Both the position numbers and the translations under genes were made by a program. Source: Pseudoselenomonas ruminantium (GTDB taxonomy: Bacteria; Bacillota; Negativicutes; Selenomonadales; Selenomonadaceae). Taken from it: DNA of 40,887 nucleotides. The stretch's first letter is position 1. Every line of letters starts with the position of its first letter. Positions 25,514 to 32,988 of this stretch are shown here, piece after piece. Below the pieces are notes generated by a model. It was given only the letters and a program-made list of their open reading frames with translations. It was not told the DNA's origin and ran no database searches. Location: the NCBI GenBank assembly GCA_002373045.1, contig DFHU01000022.1, forward strand, positions 113,820 to 154,706. The letters run 5' to 3'.

Positions 25514-25542
25514 TATAGCCTTCCCCCTTGGGGAAGGCTATA
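25514..25542 (-). terminator. Hairpin directly after folD, before fhs
   Basis: A 13-bp stem (25514-25526 with 25530-25542) with a 3-nt loop starts one base after the folD stop codon. On the minus strand no T-run follows, so a partial terminator or an mRNA-stabilising stem that separates folD and fhs expression is more likely than full termination. Confidence 0.55.
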
Positions 25543-25543
25543 T

Positions 25544-26407
25544 TTAACATTGTAGGTGCGTCTCTGCTGCCTGCACAACATTTTGCATGAGCATAGCGAC
25601 GGTCAAGAGACCCACACCGCCCGGTACAGGGGTGATGGCGCCGGCAACTTCGCTGACGGCTTCAAAGTCCACATCGCCCACGAGTTTCTTGGGGGCAATG
25701 CGGTTGATGCCGACATCAATGACGGTTGCACCTCTTTTTACCATATCTTTTTTTACAAATTGGGGCTTGCCGATAGCCGCGACCAGAATATCGGCCTGAC
25801 GGGTGATTTCCGCCAAATTCTCCGTGCGGGAATGGCACACGGTCACGGTGGCGTTTTTCGCCATCAGCAGATGGAACATGGGCTTGCCCACGATATTGCT
25901 GCGCCCAATGACTACCGCGCGTTTGCCTGCAATTTCAATACCGGCCATTTCCAGCATGCGGATGCAGCCTGCCGGTGTGCAGGGTAGCAGGGCTGGTTCG
26001 CCCGTTACCATCTTGCCGACATTGACGGGATGGAAGCCATCTACGTCCTTGGACGGGTCAATGCGGTTTAAGATTTCGGCCTCAAACTTAGCAATCTGGG
26101 CAGGCAGGGGCAGCTGCACGAGAATGCCGTCAATTTTTTCATCGGCATTCAGGGCATCAATACGTGCGATTAATTCGTCTTTGGTGGTTTCTTCGGGCAG
26201 GGCGATTACCTCGGAATAAATGCCGAGGGCCGCACAGGCCTTGTCCTTGTTGCGGACATAGACCTCGGATGCCGGGTCGTTGCCTACGCGGATAACCGCG
26301 AGGCCCGGAGCACGGCCATACTTTTCCTGCAAGGCTGCCGCCCGGCGCCCTGCATCATCTTTTAACTGCTGTGCGAAAAACTTGCCTTCGAGAATTTTTG
26401 CGGACAT
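25544..26407 (-). CDS. folD: Methylenetetrahydrofolate dehydrogenase/methenyl-THF cyclohydrolase
   Basis: A 287-residue bifunctional enzyme interconverting 5,10-methylene-, methenyl- and 10-formyl-THF with NADP. VYVRNKDKACAALGI includes the catalytic YxxxK-type Lys, GILVQLPLPAQI and KDVDGFHPVNVGKM are the folate-site blocks, and VVIGRSNIVGKPMFHLL is the NADP-binding loop. PVPGGVGLLTVAMLMQN is at the C-terminus. Length is standard. GAGGTGA precedes the start. It lies 22 nt after ubiA and before fhs, giving a compact C1-folate pair. Confidence 0.97.
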   Translation of the reverse strand: MSAKILEGKFFAQQLKDDAGRRAAALQEKYGRAPGLAVIRVGNDPASEVYVRNKDKACAALGIYSEVIALPEETTKDELIARIDALNADEKIDGILVQLPLPAQIAKFEAEILNRIDPSKDVDGFHPVNVGKMVTGEPALLPCTPAGCIRMLEMAGIEIAGKRAVVIGRSNIVGKPMFHLLMAKNATVTVCHSRTENLAEITRQADILVAAIGKPQFVKKDMVKRGATVIDVGINRIAPKKLVGDVDFEAVSEVAGAITPVPGGVGLLTVAMLMQNVVQAAETHLQC

Positions 26408-26429
26408 GGAGTCACCTCAATTTTGTTGA

Positions 26430-27278
26430 TTATAAGTAGAAACTAAGCCAGGTGCAGACAAAAATGGCGACGGATACAATGCCGTTGCGCATAAAGTAGC
26501 CTTGCGTCACCCGGGAAAAGTCCGTGGGGCTTACGATGCGGTGCTGATAGATAAGGGTTCCTGCGGCAATGCCGACACCGACGAAGTAGAGCTGCCCCAA
26601 AGAGAGCATTACGCCCACGGCAAAGAAGCAGGCGATACAGATAACGTGCATGGCTGCCGAGAGCTTAAAGGCGTTCGGCGCGCCATAGCTTACCGCCAGC
26701 GAATGCAGTCCCTGACTCTTGTCAAATTCTTCGTCCTGTGCACCGTACATGGCATCAAAGGCGCCAATCCACAGGGCTACGGCAATACATAAGAGCACCA
26801 TGGGCGTGGTAATCTGCCCGCTGACGCCGACCCAGCCCCCTGCCGGTGCCATGGCGATAGCCAGCCCCAAAAAGAGGTGGCACCAGCCGGTAAAGCGCTT
26901 GGTAAAGGGATAAATCAAAAAGGGCAGTGCGGCAAGGGGCAGCAGGTAAATGCAAATGGGATTCAGCTGCATAACCGACAGCACCATTAAGAGCAGGCAG
27001 ATGACGATAAAGACTTTTGCCTCACGCTTGCTTATCCGTCCGCTGACCATGGCCCGGTAGCTCATGCGGGGCTGCAATTTGTCGTACTTTAAGTCCGCCA
27101 GATTGTCAAGCGCGAGTGCCGCCGCGCGGCCAGTGGTGATGGCCAGAGCAATCCAGACAAGGTCATGGATGCTGGGATGGCCATTTGCTGCCAGTACCGC
27201 GCCCATAAAGGCGAACGGCAGGTCAAATATCGTATGGTGCAGCGCCACGTTATTAATATGGGCTTTTATATCAATCAA
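26430..27278 (-). CDS. UbiA-family prenyltransferase (possibly MqnP-type)
   Basis: A 282-residue membrane protein with about eight hydrophobic segments. The start is set at TTG 27278, which overlaps the ubiD stop (TTGA) and has AAGGAG about 11 nt upstream; the longer in-frame ORF would intrude into ubiD. The first Asp-rich motif reads DNLADLKYDKLQPRM and the second DAMYGAQDEEFDKSQG, the Mg-diphosphate sites of UbiA enzymes. It would attach a polyprenyl chain to an aromatic acid. Translational coupling to a UbiD decarboxylase suggests quinone synthesis, perhaps the futalosine menaquinone route (MqnP), though no other mqn genes are visible. Confidence 0.88.
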   Translation of the reverse strand: MIDIKAHINNVALHHTIFDLPFAFMGAVLAANGHPSIHDLVWIALAITTGRAAALALDNLADLKYDKLQPRMSYRAMVSGRISKREAKVFIVICLLLMVLSVMQLNPICIYLLPLAALPFLIYPFTKRFTGWCHLFLGLAIAMAPAGGWVGVSGQITTPMVLLCIAVALWIGAFDAMYGAQDEEFDKSQGLHSLAVSYGAPNAFKLSAAMHVICIACFFAVGVMLSLGQLYFVGVGIAAGTLIYQHRIVSPTDFSRVTQGYFMRNGIVSVAIFVCTWLSFYL

Positions 27279-28735
27279 TCCAGACCAAGCTCCTTCCACT
27301 TGGCATCTACGCGCGCCTTGATTTCTTCGCTCATGCTGATTTCTTCCGGCCATTCGCGGGTATGGCCTTCTTCCGGCCAGGTCTTGGTGGCATCAATGCC
27401 TAGTTTGGCACCCCATTTTGCCATCGGGGAGGAGTGGTCGAGGACGTCAAGCGGGCCTTCGACGATTTCCAAATCGTGTTTGGCATCGATGTTGTTGTAG
27501 ACGCGCCACCAGACTTCTTTGAGGTCCTGTACGTTGACATGGGCATCCACGACAATAATCATCTTGACGTTCATCATCTGCCCCATGCCCCAAAGCGCGT
27601 GCATGACCTTGCGGGCCTGCATGGGGTACTGCTTTTTGATGGATACGATGCAGCAGTCATGGAATACGCCTTCAAGCGGCATATTGATGTCGATGATTTC
27701 CGGCTGCATCTGCTGCAGGATTGGCAGGAAGATGCGTTCCGTAGCCTTGGCAAGATAACAGTCTTCCATAGGCGGCTTGCCGACCACCGTGGAGAAGTAA
27801 ATCGGGTTCTTGCGGTGGGTAATTGCCGTGATATGGAACACGGGATAATCGTCCGCCAAAGAGTAGTAACCCGTATGGTCGCCGAAGGGGCCTTCGCGGC
27901 GCTTTTCATCCGTCAGCACATAGCCTTCGAGGATGATTTCGGCTGTCGCGGGCACTTCGATATCCACGGTCTTGCACTTGACCATTTCCACGGATTTATG
28001 CCGCAGGAAACCGGCGAAAACCATTTCGTCAATATCGCGGGGCAGGGGAGCGGTTGCGGCATAGGTAAGCACCGGGTCCGTGCCGATGGCTACTGCCGCT
28101 TCGATTCTATCGCCGCCCTGTGCCTTGGTATCGCGGAAGTTTTCCGCGCCGTTTTTGTGGATATGCCAGTGCATGCCCGTGGTGCGGCTGTCGTATTTCT
28201 GCAGGCGGTACATGCCCACATTGCGCTTGCCGGTCTTGGGGTTCTTGGTGAACACCAAAGGCAGGGTCACGAAGGGTCCGCCGTCGTCGGGCCAGCATTT
28301 GAGAATGGGAATATCGTCAAGACTCGGATTTTCCGTTTCCACAACTTCCTGACAGGGCGCGTTCTTCACGTATTTCGGGAAGTTGATTGCGCGCTTGATC
28401 ATGGGAATCATGGTGACAACGCTCATTTTGTTTTGCAGGGAAACGTAGGGGAGTTTGAGCATCTCCCGCAGTTCATCGGCGACATCATCGAGCTTTTCCA
28501 CACCCAAGGCCATGGCCATGCGCTCATAGCTGCCGAAAGCGTTCATGAGTACCGGCATGGTGGAGCCTTTGACATTTTCAAAGAGCAGGGCAACATTTTT
28601 ATTGCCCTCCATCTTGGATACTCTGTCGGTGATTTCCGTGATTTCCAGTTCGGGGTCAACCTCGGTCTTTATGCGCTTTAAGAGTCCTTTTTCCTCCAAA
28701 GCAGCCATAAATTCCCGCAAGTCCTTATAAGCCAA
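27275..28735 (-). CDS. UbiD-family decarboxylase (possibly menaquinone, MqnL-type)
   Basis: A 486-residue prenylated-FMN-dependent (de)carboxylase. YKDLREFMAALEEKGLLKRI is the usual N-terminus. GMYRLQKYDSRTTGMHWHIH includes the prFMN/metal-binding region, and EGPFGDHTGYYSLAD carries the catalytic Glu-Asp neighbourhood. It would decarboxylate the aromatic ring after or before prenylation by the adjacent UbiA protein. The start is TTG 28735, well placed behind AGGAGGT. No UbiX-type prenyltransferase, needed to make prFMN, is in the window. Confidence 0.9.
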   Translation of the reverse strand: MAYKDLREFMAALEEKGLLKRIKTEVDPELEITEITDRVSKMEGNKNVALLFENVKGSTMPVLMNAFGSYERMAMALGVEKLDDVADELREMLKLPYVSLQNKMSVVTMIPMIKRAINFPKYVKNAPCQEVVETENPSLDDIPILKCWPDDGGPFVTLPLVFTKNPKTGKRNVGMYRLQKYDSRTTGMHWHIHKNGAENFRDTKAQGGDRIEAAVAIGTDPVLTYAATAPLPRDIDEMVFAGFLRHKSVEMVKCKTVDIEVPATAEIILEGYVLTDEKRREGPFGDHTGYYSLADDYPVFHITAITHRKNPIYFSTVVGKPPMEDCYLAKATERIFLPILQQMQPEIIDINMPLEGVFHDCCIVSIKKQYPMQARKVMHALWGMGQMMNVKMIIVVDAHVNVQDLKEVWWRVYNNIDAKHDLEIVEGPLDVLDHSSPMAKWGAKLGIDATKTWPEEGHTREWPEEISMSEEIKARVDAKWKELGLD

Positions 28736-28750
28736 GAAATGTACCTCCTC

Positions 28751-29524
28751 TTATCTGCGTAAAATATAACGAACAATGAAATAGCCTACCTCATAGAGTA
28801 CGATGATGGGCAGGGCAATCATGGACTGGGTGAATACGTCCGGGGTCGGGGTGATGAGTGCACCGACGACGAAGGACAGGAAGATGATAATCCGCTGATA
28901 TTTCTTGAGGAAAGCGGAAGTGATGAGTCCCATCTTGCCCAAAATGGTAATCACGAGCGGCAGCTCAAAGATAAAGCCAAACGGCAGGACAAACATGATG
29001 ACAAAGTCAAAGTACTTGTCCACGGAGAGCAAGGCCTCCAGTTCCGTGTTGCCAAAACCTAAGAAAAACTTAATGCCTGCCGGCAGCACCAGGAAAAAGG
29101 AAAAGGCCAGTCCACAGAAAAAGAGAACGACGGAGGTCGGCACAACGATGCCGAGCACCATGCGTTCCCTGGTGGTCAGGGCCGGCAGGAAAAAGCGCCA
29201 GACCTGCCAAAAGATAATGGGCAGTGCCAAGAGAAAACCGGCTACGCAGGCCACCTTCAAATAGGTGAAGAAGGCTTCAGCAGGCTGCATGTAGTAGAGC
29301 TTGCCTGCGGGCAGGGTGATGTAGTGCATGATTTCCTGAATGTAATAATAGCCAATCACACTGCCTAAGCCTGTAGCCACAAGACATTTGATGATGCGGC
29401 TCCTGAGCTCGGTGAGATGGGCAATCAGGGACATGCTGCCATCGTCTAAGACCACTTCGGCATCTGCCGGGGCGCCAATCTGCTTGGGCGCCTCGATTTC
29501 TTCGTATTTTTGTTCTTCTGCCAT
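28751..29524 (-). CDS. tatC: Twin-arginine translocase subunit TatC
   Basis: A 257-residue inner-membrane protein with six membrane helices. The first cytoplasmic region has MSLIAHLTELRSRIIKCLVA, the TatC signature for signal-peptide recognition. Later come FLPALTTRERMVLGIVVPTS, the helix with FGFIFELPLVITILGKMGLI, and VVGALITPTPDVFTQSMIALP. A charged 25-residue N-terminal extension (EEQKYEEIEAPKQIGAP) precedes the conserved part. It exports folded proteins with TatA encoded just upstream. Tat substrates could include respiratory enzymes, consistent with the quinone genes that follow. Confidence 0.95.
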   Translation of the reverse strand: MAEEQKYEEIEAPKQIGAPADAEVVLDDGSMSLIAHLTELRSRIIKCLVATGLGSVIGYYYIQEIMHYITLPAGKLYYMQPAEAFFTYLKVACVAGFLLALPIIFWQVWRFFLPALTTRERMVLGIVVPTSVVLFFCGLAFSFFLVLPAGIKFFLGFGNTELEALLSVDKYFDFVIMFVLPFGFIFELPLVITILGKMGLITSAFLKKYQRIIIFLSFVVGALITPTPDVFTQSMIALPIIVLYEVGYFIVRYILRR

Positions 29525-29536
29525 TACACCACCGGC

Positions 29537-29755
29537 TTACTGCTTCGTCTGGTCTTCAGCCTTGGGCAGTTCTTTGGGCTGTTCCGTTACATTCATCATC
29601 TGCGTGTCTTCGGCTTTCTTGCTCTCATCGGTCACGCCGGATTTGAACTCCTTAATGCCTTTGCCAAGAGCCTTGCCGATTTCCGGAAGTCTGCTGGGGC
29701 CAAAGACAATCAGGGCCACGATGATGAGCGCACCTGCGGTATATGGACTAATCAT
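29537..29755 (-). CDS. tatA: Twin-arginine translocase subunit TatA
   Basis: A 72-residue protein: a short N-terminus, one membrane helix (GALIIVALIVFGPSRLPEIG) with the FGP hinge, then an amphipathic helix (KALGKGIKEFKSGV) and an acidic, Gln-rich tail. This is the classic TatA/E layout. AGGAGGAA precedes the ATG. It is the first gene of the minus-strand run tatA-tatC-ubiD-ubiA-folD-fhs. No tatB is seen, as is usual in minimal TatAC systems. Confidence 0.95.
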   Translation of the reverse strand: MISPYTAGALIIVALIVFGPSRLPEIGKALGKGIKEFKSGVTDESKKAEDTQMMNVTEQPKELPKAEDQTKQ

Positions 29756-29795
29756 AAATAATTCCTCCTAAACGTTACATATTCTATACACTTGT

Positions 29796-29824
29796 ATTAT
29801 AGCGAAAAATGGGGAAAATCTCAA
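29796..29824 (-). promoter_or_regulatory. Sigma-70-type promoter of the tatA-tatC-ubiD-ubiA-folD-fhs run
   Basis: Read on the minus strand, TTGAGA (29824-29819) and TATAAT (29801-29796) are spaced by 17 bases, five of six and six of six matches to consensus. The tatA start is 40 nt downstream. No equally good promoter was noticed in the short gaps between the following genes. Confidence 0.8.
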
Positions 29825-29999
29825 TGTCACTTTGCACAAATTCCGTACAATTGTGGAGGAGTACCTTTTCTTTTAACAGTTTAATGGTTCATCTTATGTT
29901 ATAGGTGGGGTCAAAACGGCACATCCAATGGGCAAAAATGACCCTTTTGAACAGGTCAAAAAAACGGAAAAAACCTGGGGCGGGATGGCAGAATTTTTC

Positions 30000-30028
30000 T
30001 TGACACGCCGTTGGGCCTATGTTATCAT
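30000..30028 (+). promoter_or_regulatory. Sigma-70-type promoter of rplU-prp-rpmA
   Basis: A perfect -35 (TTGACA, 30000-30005), a 17-base spacer and TATCAT (30023-30028) as -10. Such a near-consensus promoter fits a ribosomal-protein operon. Confidence 0.85.
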
Positions 30029-30150
30029 TACTAACTGTAGGCGCATGAAGTGCGTCTGATTTGGGTTTTATCATAACCCATCCCCAACCGCACAACGAGG
30101 CTGTGAAATCTGCCTTGTGGCAGTGCCGTAGTTGGCGAGTAATCTTATAG
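30029..30150 (+). ncRNA. Ribosomal protein L21 leader (structured 5' UTR)
   Basis: The rplU transcript starts with a leader of about 130 nt. Visible pairings are cgca/tgcg (30042-30045, 30051-30054), tgggtt/aaccca (30062-30067, 30075-30080) and a closed domain made of ccaac/gttgg (30084-30088, 30131-30135), gcac/gtgc (30090-30093, 30123-30126) and ctgcc/ggcag (30110-30114, 30119-30123); the last two share base 30123, so one of them must be shortened. Position and layout fit the known L21 leader family of Bacillota, thought to give autogenous control by L21. Confidence 0.6.
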
Positions 30151-30162
30151 GGAGGTGTTTTC

Positions 30163-30474
30163 ATGTACGCAATTATCAAAACTGGTGGCAAGCAGTACAA
30201 GGTCGCTGAAGGTGATGTAATTATGGTGGAGAAGCTCTCCGCTGCTGAAGGCGAAGCTGTAGTGTTTGACGAAGTTCTGACGGTAGTAAACGACGGTGAT
30301 GTCAAAGTTGGCAAGCCGGTTGTTGAAGGTGCCAAAGTAACGGGCAAGGTTGAAGCTCAGGGCAAGGACAAGAAGATTCTGGTCTTCAAGTACAAGGCTA
30401 AGAGCAACTATCGTAAACGTCAGGGTCATCGTCAGCCGTTCACGAAGGTTGTTATCGAAAAGATTGAGGCTTAA
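30163..30474 (+). CDS. rplU: Ribosomal protein bL21
   Basis: A 103-residue 50S subunit protein. MYAIIKTGGKQYKVAEGDVI is the classic N-terminus and KSNYRKRQGHRQPFTKVVI is the RNA-binding C-terminal signature. Full length. GGGAGGTG precedes the ATG. It is followed directly by prp (1-nt overlap) and rpmA, the standard Bacillota order. Confidence 0.98.
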   Translation: MYAIIKTGGKQYKVAEGDVIMVEKLSAAEGEAVVFDEVLTVVNDGDVKVGKPVVEGAKVTGKVEAQGKDKKILVFKYKAKSNYRKRQGHRQPFTKVVIEKIEA

Positions 30475-30800
30475 TGATTAGCATCGAGATTTCATTGGAC
30501 AATAACTCCAGAGTATATGCTATTGATTGTCATGGACATGCTGAGATGGCTGGTGACGGTGAGTATGATTTGGTATGTGCAAGCGTATCTATTATCGTAC
30601 AAAGTGCTTATCTTGGAATAAAGGAGCATCTGCATCGCGAGGTGGATTTTCATAGGGCGAGTGGAGACTTCCAAATGATGTTGCAGGATGAGCCGGATGA
30701 ATTGACCGAGACCATTTTTAGAACCATGATATTGGGCGTAGAGAACGTTGCTCTGCAATATCCAGGAGTAGTCCGTATTACGAAAGTCGGAGGTGAATAA
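30474..30800 (+). CDS. prp: Ribosomal-processing cysteine protease Prp
   Basis: A 108-residue protein (YsxB family). The catalytic His is in DCHGHAEMAGDGEYDLVCAS, about residues 19-38, and the catalytic Cys is in the VCAS of the same stretch. Prp cleaves the N-terminal extension of L27 in Bacillota, which is required for ribosome function. It is encoded between its neighbours rplU and rpmA, and rpmA carries the matching cleavage motif. It overlaps rplU by one base and its stop lies next to the rpmA ribosome-binding site. Confidence 0.93.
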   Translation: MISIEISLDNNSRVYAIDCHGHAEMAGDGEYDLVCASVSIIVQSAYLGIKEHLHREVDFHRASGDFQMMLQDEPDELTETIFRTMILGVENVALQYPGVVRITKVGGE

Positions 30801-30801
30801 A

Positions 30802-31092
30802 ATGTTTTTGATCGATCTCCAGTTGTTCGCACATAAAAAGGGTGTTAGCTCCACGCGTAACGGTCGTGACAGCCATTCCAAGCGTCTCGGCGTTAAGGAG
30901 CAGGCTGGTACGGTTGTAACTGCTGGCAGCATTCTGGTTCGTCAGCGCGGCACGCATTTCCATCCGGGCCACAATGTTGGTATCGGTAAGGATGATACCC
31001 TGTTCGCAAAGGTTGCCGGCAAGGTTGCTTTCGAGCGCAAAGGCCGTTACCAGCGTCAGGTCAGCGTTTATACGGCTGAAGAAGCTATGTAA
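30802..31092 (+). CDS. rpmA: Ribosomal protein bL27 with a cleavable N-terminal extension
   Basis: A 96-residue 50S subunit protein starting at ATG 30802 behind GGAGGTGA (30789-30796); the in-frame GTG at 30793 lies inside that SD. The N-terminus MFLIDLQLFAHKKGVSSTRN contains the Prp recognition motif, with expected cleavage after LQLFA to expose HKKG. The remainder (RDSHSKRLGVKEQAG, VRQRGTHFHPGHNVGIGKDD) is canonical L27. A strong terminator follows 12 nt after the stop. Confidence 0.97.
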   Translation: MFLIDLQLFAHKKGVSSTRNGRDSHSKRLGVKEQAGTVVTAGSILVRQRGTHFHPGHNVGIGKDDTLFAKVAGKVAFERKGRYQRQVSVYTAEEAM

Positions 31093-31104
31093 GACATATA
31101 ACGG

Positions 31105-31136
31105 ATACCTGCGCTTTTGGGCGCAGGTATTTGTTT
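31105..31136 (+). terminator. Intrinsic terminator after rpmA
   Basis: A 10-bp GC-rich stem (31105-31114 with 31121-31130), a 6-nt loop and a T-rich tail (ttgttt). Confidence 0.85.
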
Positions 31137-31170
31137 ATAAGGAACGGCGTTAGGTTGCGTTGTAGTGCAT

Positions 31171-31218
31171 AAAGGCAAGAGCCGGTATTGAACGCAATGC
31201 CGGCTCTTGCCTTTGTGT
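31171..31218 (+). terminator. Second strong hairpin between rpmA and obgE
   Basis: A perfect 15-bp stem (31171-31185 with 31200-31214), extendable by several pairs toward the loop. A modest T-rich tail (ttgtgtatt) follows. It could back up the first terminator or end an antisense transcript, since the stem is symmetric. Confidence 0.6.
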
Positions 31219-31230
31219 ATTATACGCTGT

Positions 31231-31326
31231 GTTCTTTTCTTTGGTGCAAAGAAAAGAACCAAAAGAAACTGCGGCCTGAAATTCCTTCCGGGAATTTACG
31301 GCCGCGGGCGCCCGTCCTTGGGCGCC
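31231..31326. repeat. Three consecutive hairpins upstream of obgE
   Basis: Stem A is 13 bp (31231-31243 with 31247-31259, 3-nt loop). Stem B is compound: gcggcc/ggccgc (31271-31276, 31300-31305) around aaattcc/ggaattt (31279-31285, 31291-31297). Stem C is ggcgccc/gggcgcc (31307-31313, 31320-31326). They fill nearly the whole gap up to the obgE ribosome-binding site. They may be a palindromic repeat element or a structured leader. Confidence 0.6.
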
Positions 31327-31354
31327 AGGTGACGAGATACAAGATGGAGGAAGT

Positions 31355-32635
31355 ATGCAGTTTATAGATAGAACCCGCGTTATCGTGAAAGCTGGTGACG
31401 GCGGTCATGGTAAGTCGGCGTTTAGAAGAGAGAAGTTTGTGCCGAAAGGTGGGCCGTCCGGCGGTGATGGCGGCCGGGGTGGCGATGTGATTTTTGTCGT
31501 TGACCAGAATATGAACACGCTGTTGGATTTCCGTTTTCATCGGAAGTTTACGGCGAAGAACGGCGAGAACGGCGATATCAAGAATCAGTATGGCGCCAAT
31601 GCACCGGCCTGCTATGTCAAGGTACCGCCCGGAACGATTGTGAAGGACGAGGCTACGGGCAAGGTGCTGGCTGACCTTACGGAAATCGGTCAGCAGGCGG
31701 TAATCTGCAAGGGCGGCCGTGGCGGCCGTGGCAATGCGAAGTTTGCCAACTCAGCTAACCGCACGCCGACCTTTGCCGAATTCGGCGAACCGGGTGAGGC
31801 AAAGAATCTGATTTTGGAATTGAAGCTGCTCGCAGACGTTGGTCTGGTCGGCTATCCGAGTGTGGGCAAGTCGAGCCTTGTGGCCAGCTGTTCGGCAGCG
31901 CGCCCGGAGATTGCGGAGTATCATTTTACGACGATTACGCCGGTGCTCGGCGTGGTCAAGACGGACTACGAAAAGAGCTTTGTCATGGCCGACATTCCGG
32001 GCCTTATCGAAGGCGCGGCTGACGGCGTGGGCCTTGGTCATGACTTCCTGCGTCATGTGGAGCGCACGAAGCTCATTCTGCATATCGTGGACGCTTCGGG
32101 GCTTGAAGGCCGCGACCCCATTGACGATTATTACAAAATCAATGCGGAGCTCAAGAAGTACAGCGAAAAGATTGCCCGCCGCACGCAGGTACTTGTGGCC
32201 AATAAAATCGACCTGCCGGAAGCGCAGGAGAATCTGCCGCGCCTGAAAAAGCTGGCCGAGGAAAACGGCATGAAGTTCTTTGCCATTTCGGCGGCTACGC
32301 GCGAAGGCGTGCAGGAGCTTATCGACTATACCGGTGAATGGCTCGACAATTATGTCGAGGAGCCGGAGACGGAAGACGAAGTTGTGGTCTATGACGAGAA
32401 CGAGGAAGACCCGGATAAGATTACCATTTCCCGCAACATCAGCGGTGAACTTGTTGTTTCCGGTACCAATATCGAAAAGCTTGTGAAGATGACCAACTTC
32501 CTCAACGATGAAGCTGTGCGCCGCTTCCAGTACATCTGGCGCATCAAGAATCTCGATGAAAAGCTGCGGGAAAAGGGCGCCAAAGAGGGCGATACCATCC
32601 ATATCGGCGAAATGGAATTTGAATTCCGCGATTAA
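31355..32635 (+). CDS. obgE: GTPase ObgE/CgtA
   Basis: A 426-residue ribosome-associated GTPase. Residues about 1-157 form the glycine-rich Obg fold (GDGGHGKSAFRREKFVPKGG, RGGRGGRGNAKFANSANRTP). The G domain follows with G1 GYPSVGKSSL, G3 DIPGLIEGAADGVGLGHDFL and G4 ANKIDLPE. A C-terminal OCT domain (about 350-426) is present. It acts in 50S assembly and stress control. GGAGGAAG precedes the ATG. yhbY, proB and proA follow in the same direction with short gaps. Confidence 0.97.
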   Translation: MQFIDRTRVIVKAGDGGHGKSAFRREKFVPKGGPSGGDGGRGGDVIFVVDQNMNTLLDFRFHRKFTAKNGENGDIKNQYGANAPACYVKVPPGTIVKDEATGKVLADLTEIGQQAVICKGGRGGRGNAKFANSANRTPTFAEFGEPGEAKNLILELKLLADVGLVGYPSVGKSSLVASCSAARPEIAEYHFTTITPVLGVVKTDYEKSFVMADIPGLIEGAADGVGLGHDFLRHVERTKLILHIVDASGLEGRDPIDDYYKINAELKKYSEKIARRTQVLVANKIDLPEAQENLPRLKKLAEENGMKFFAISAATREGVQELIDYTGEWLDNYVEEPETEDEVVVYDENEEDPDKITISRNISGELVVSGTNIEKLVKMTNFLNDEAVRRFQYIWRIKNLDEKLREKGAKEGDTIHIGEMEFEFRD

Positions 32636-32661
32636 AAGTAAGGATTTACGGAGGAATAAAT

Positions 32662-32964
32662 TTGTTAAGAAATTCATTGACAGGCAAGCAGAAAAGCTTT
32701 TTGCGTTCCATGGGACAGAAGCTGGAACCCGTGGTGATGATGGGCAAGGAAGGCGTGACGCCAACCGTTGTACAGGCTGCGCAGGAAGCCATCAAGAAGC
32801 GCGAGCTCATCAAGGTGCGCGTATTGCAGAACTGCATGGAAGAACCGGAAGATGCCATTACCATGCTGGCTGAACGTGCGGATGTAAATCTCGTGCAGAT
32901 TATCGGCCGCAATGGTCTGCTGTTTAAGCGCAACTACGATAAGCCGAAAATCGAACTGCCATAA
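32662..32964 (+). CDS. yhbY: YhbY/CRM-domain RNA-binding protein
   Basis: A 100-residue single CRM domain. LTGKQKSFLRSMGQKLEPVV, then MMGKEGVTPTVV near the N-terminus and IIGRNGLLFKRNYDKPKIEL at the end are characteristic. It binds pre-50S particles and is thought to assist ribosome assembly, fitting its place after obgE. The start is TTG 32662 behind GGAGGAA. It is followed by proB after a 24-nt gap. Confidence 0.93.
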   Translation: MLRNSLTGKQKSFLRSMGQKLEPVVMMGKEGVTPTVVQAAQEAIKKRELIKVRVLQNCMEEPEDAITMLAERADVNLVQIIGRNGLLFKRNYDKPKIELP

Positions 32965-32988
32965 CCAAACTTGAGCGGAGGGAAGAAC

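Larger units (their letters stand above)
29756..30162. other. Divergent intergenic region between tatA and rplU
   Basis: This 407-nt gap holds the minus-strand tatA promoter (29796-29824), the plus-strand rplU promoter (30000-30028) and the L21-type leader (30029-30150). Between 29825 and 29999 I see only a weak stem (tgacc 29939-29943 with ggtca 29954-29958) and no ORF worth calling. Confidence 0.7.

Noticed and set aside
25466..25543. Tetrahydrofolate riboswitch before fhs
   Set aside because: The gap is only 78 nt and consists mainly of one simple 13-bp hairpin; the paired-domain layout of a folate riboswitch is not visible.
27434..28681. 415-codon open frame on the plus strand
   Set aside because: Shadow of ubiD on the opposite strand; its composition (His- and Phe-rich, no motif) is typical of antisense frames in GC-rich genes.
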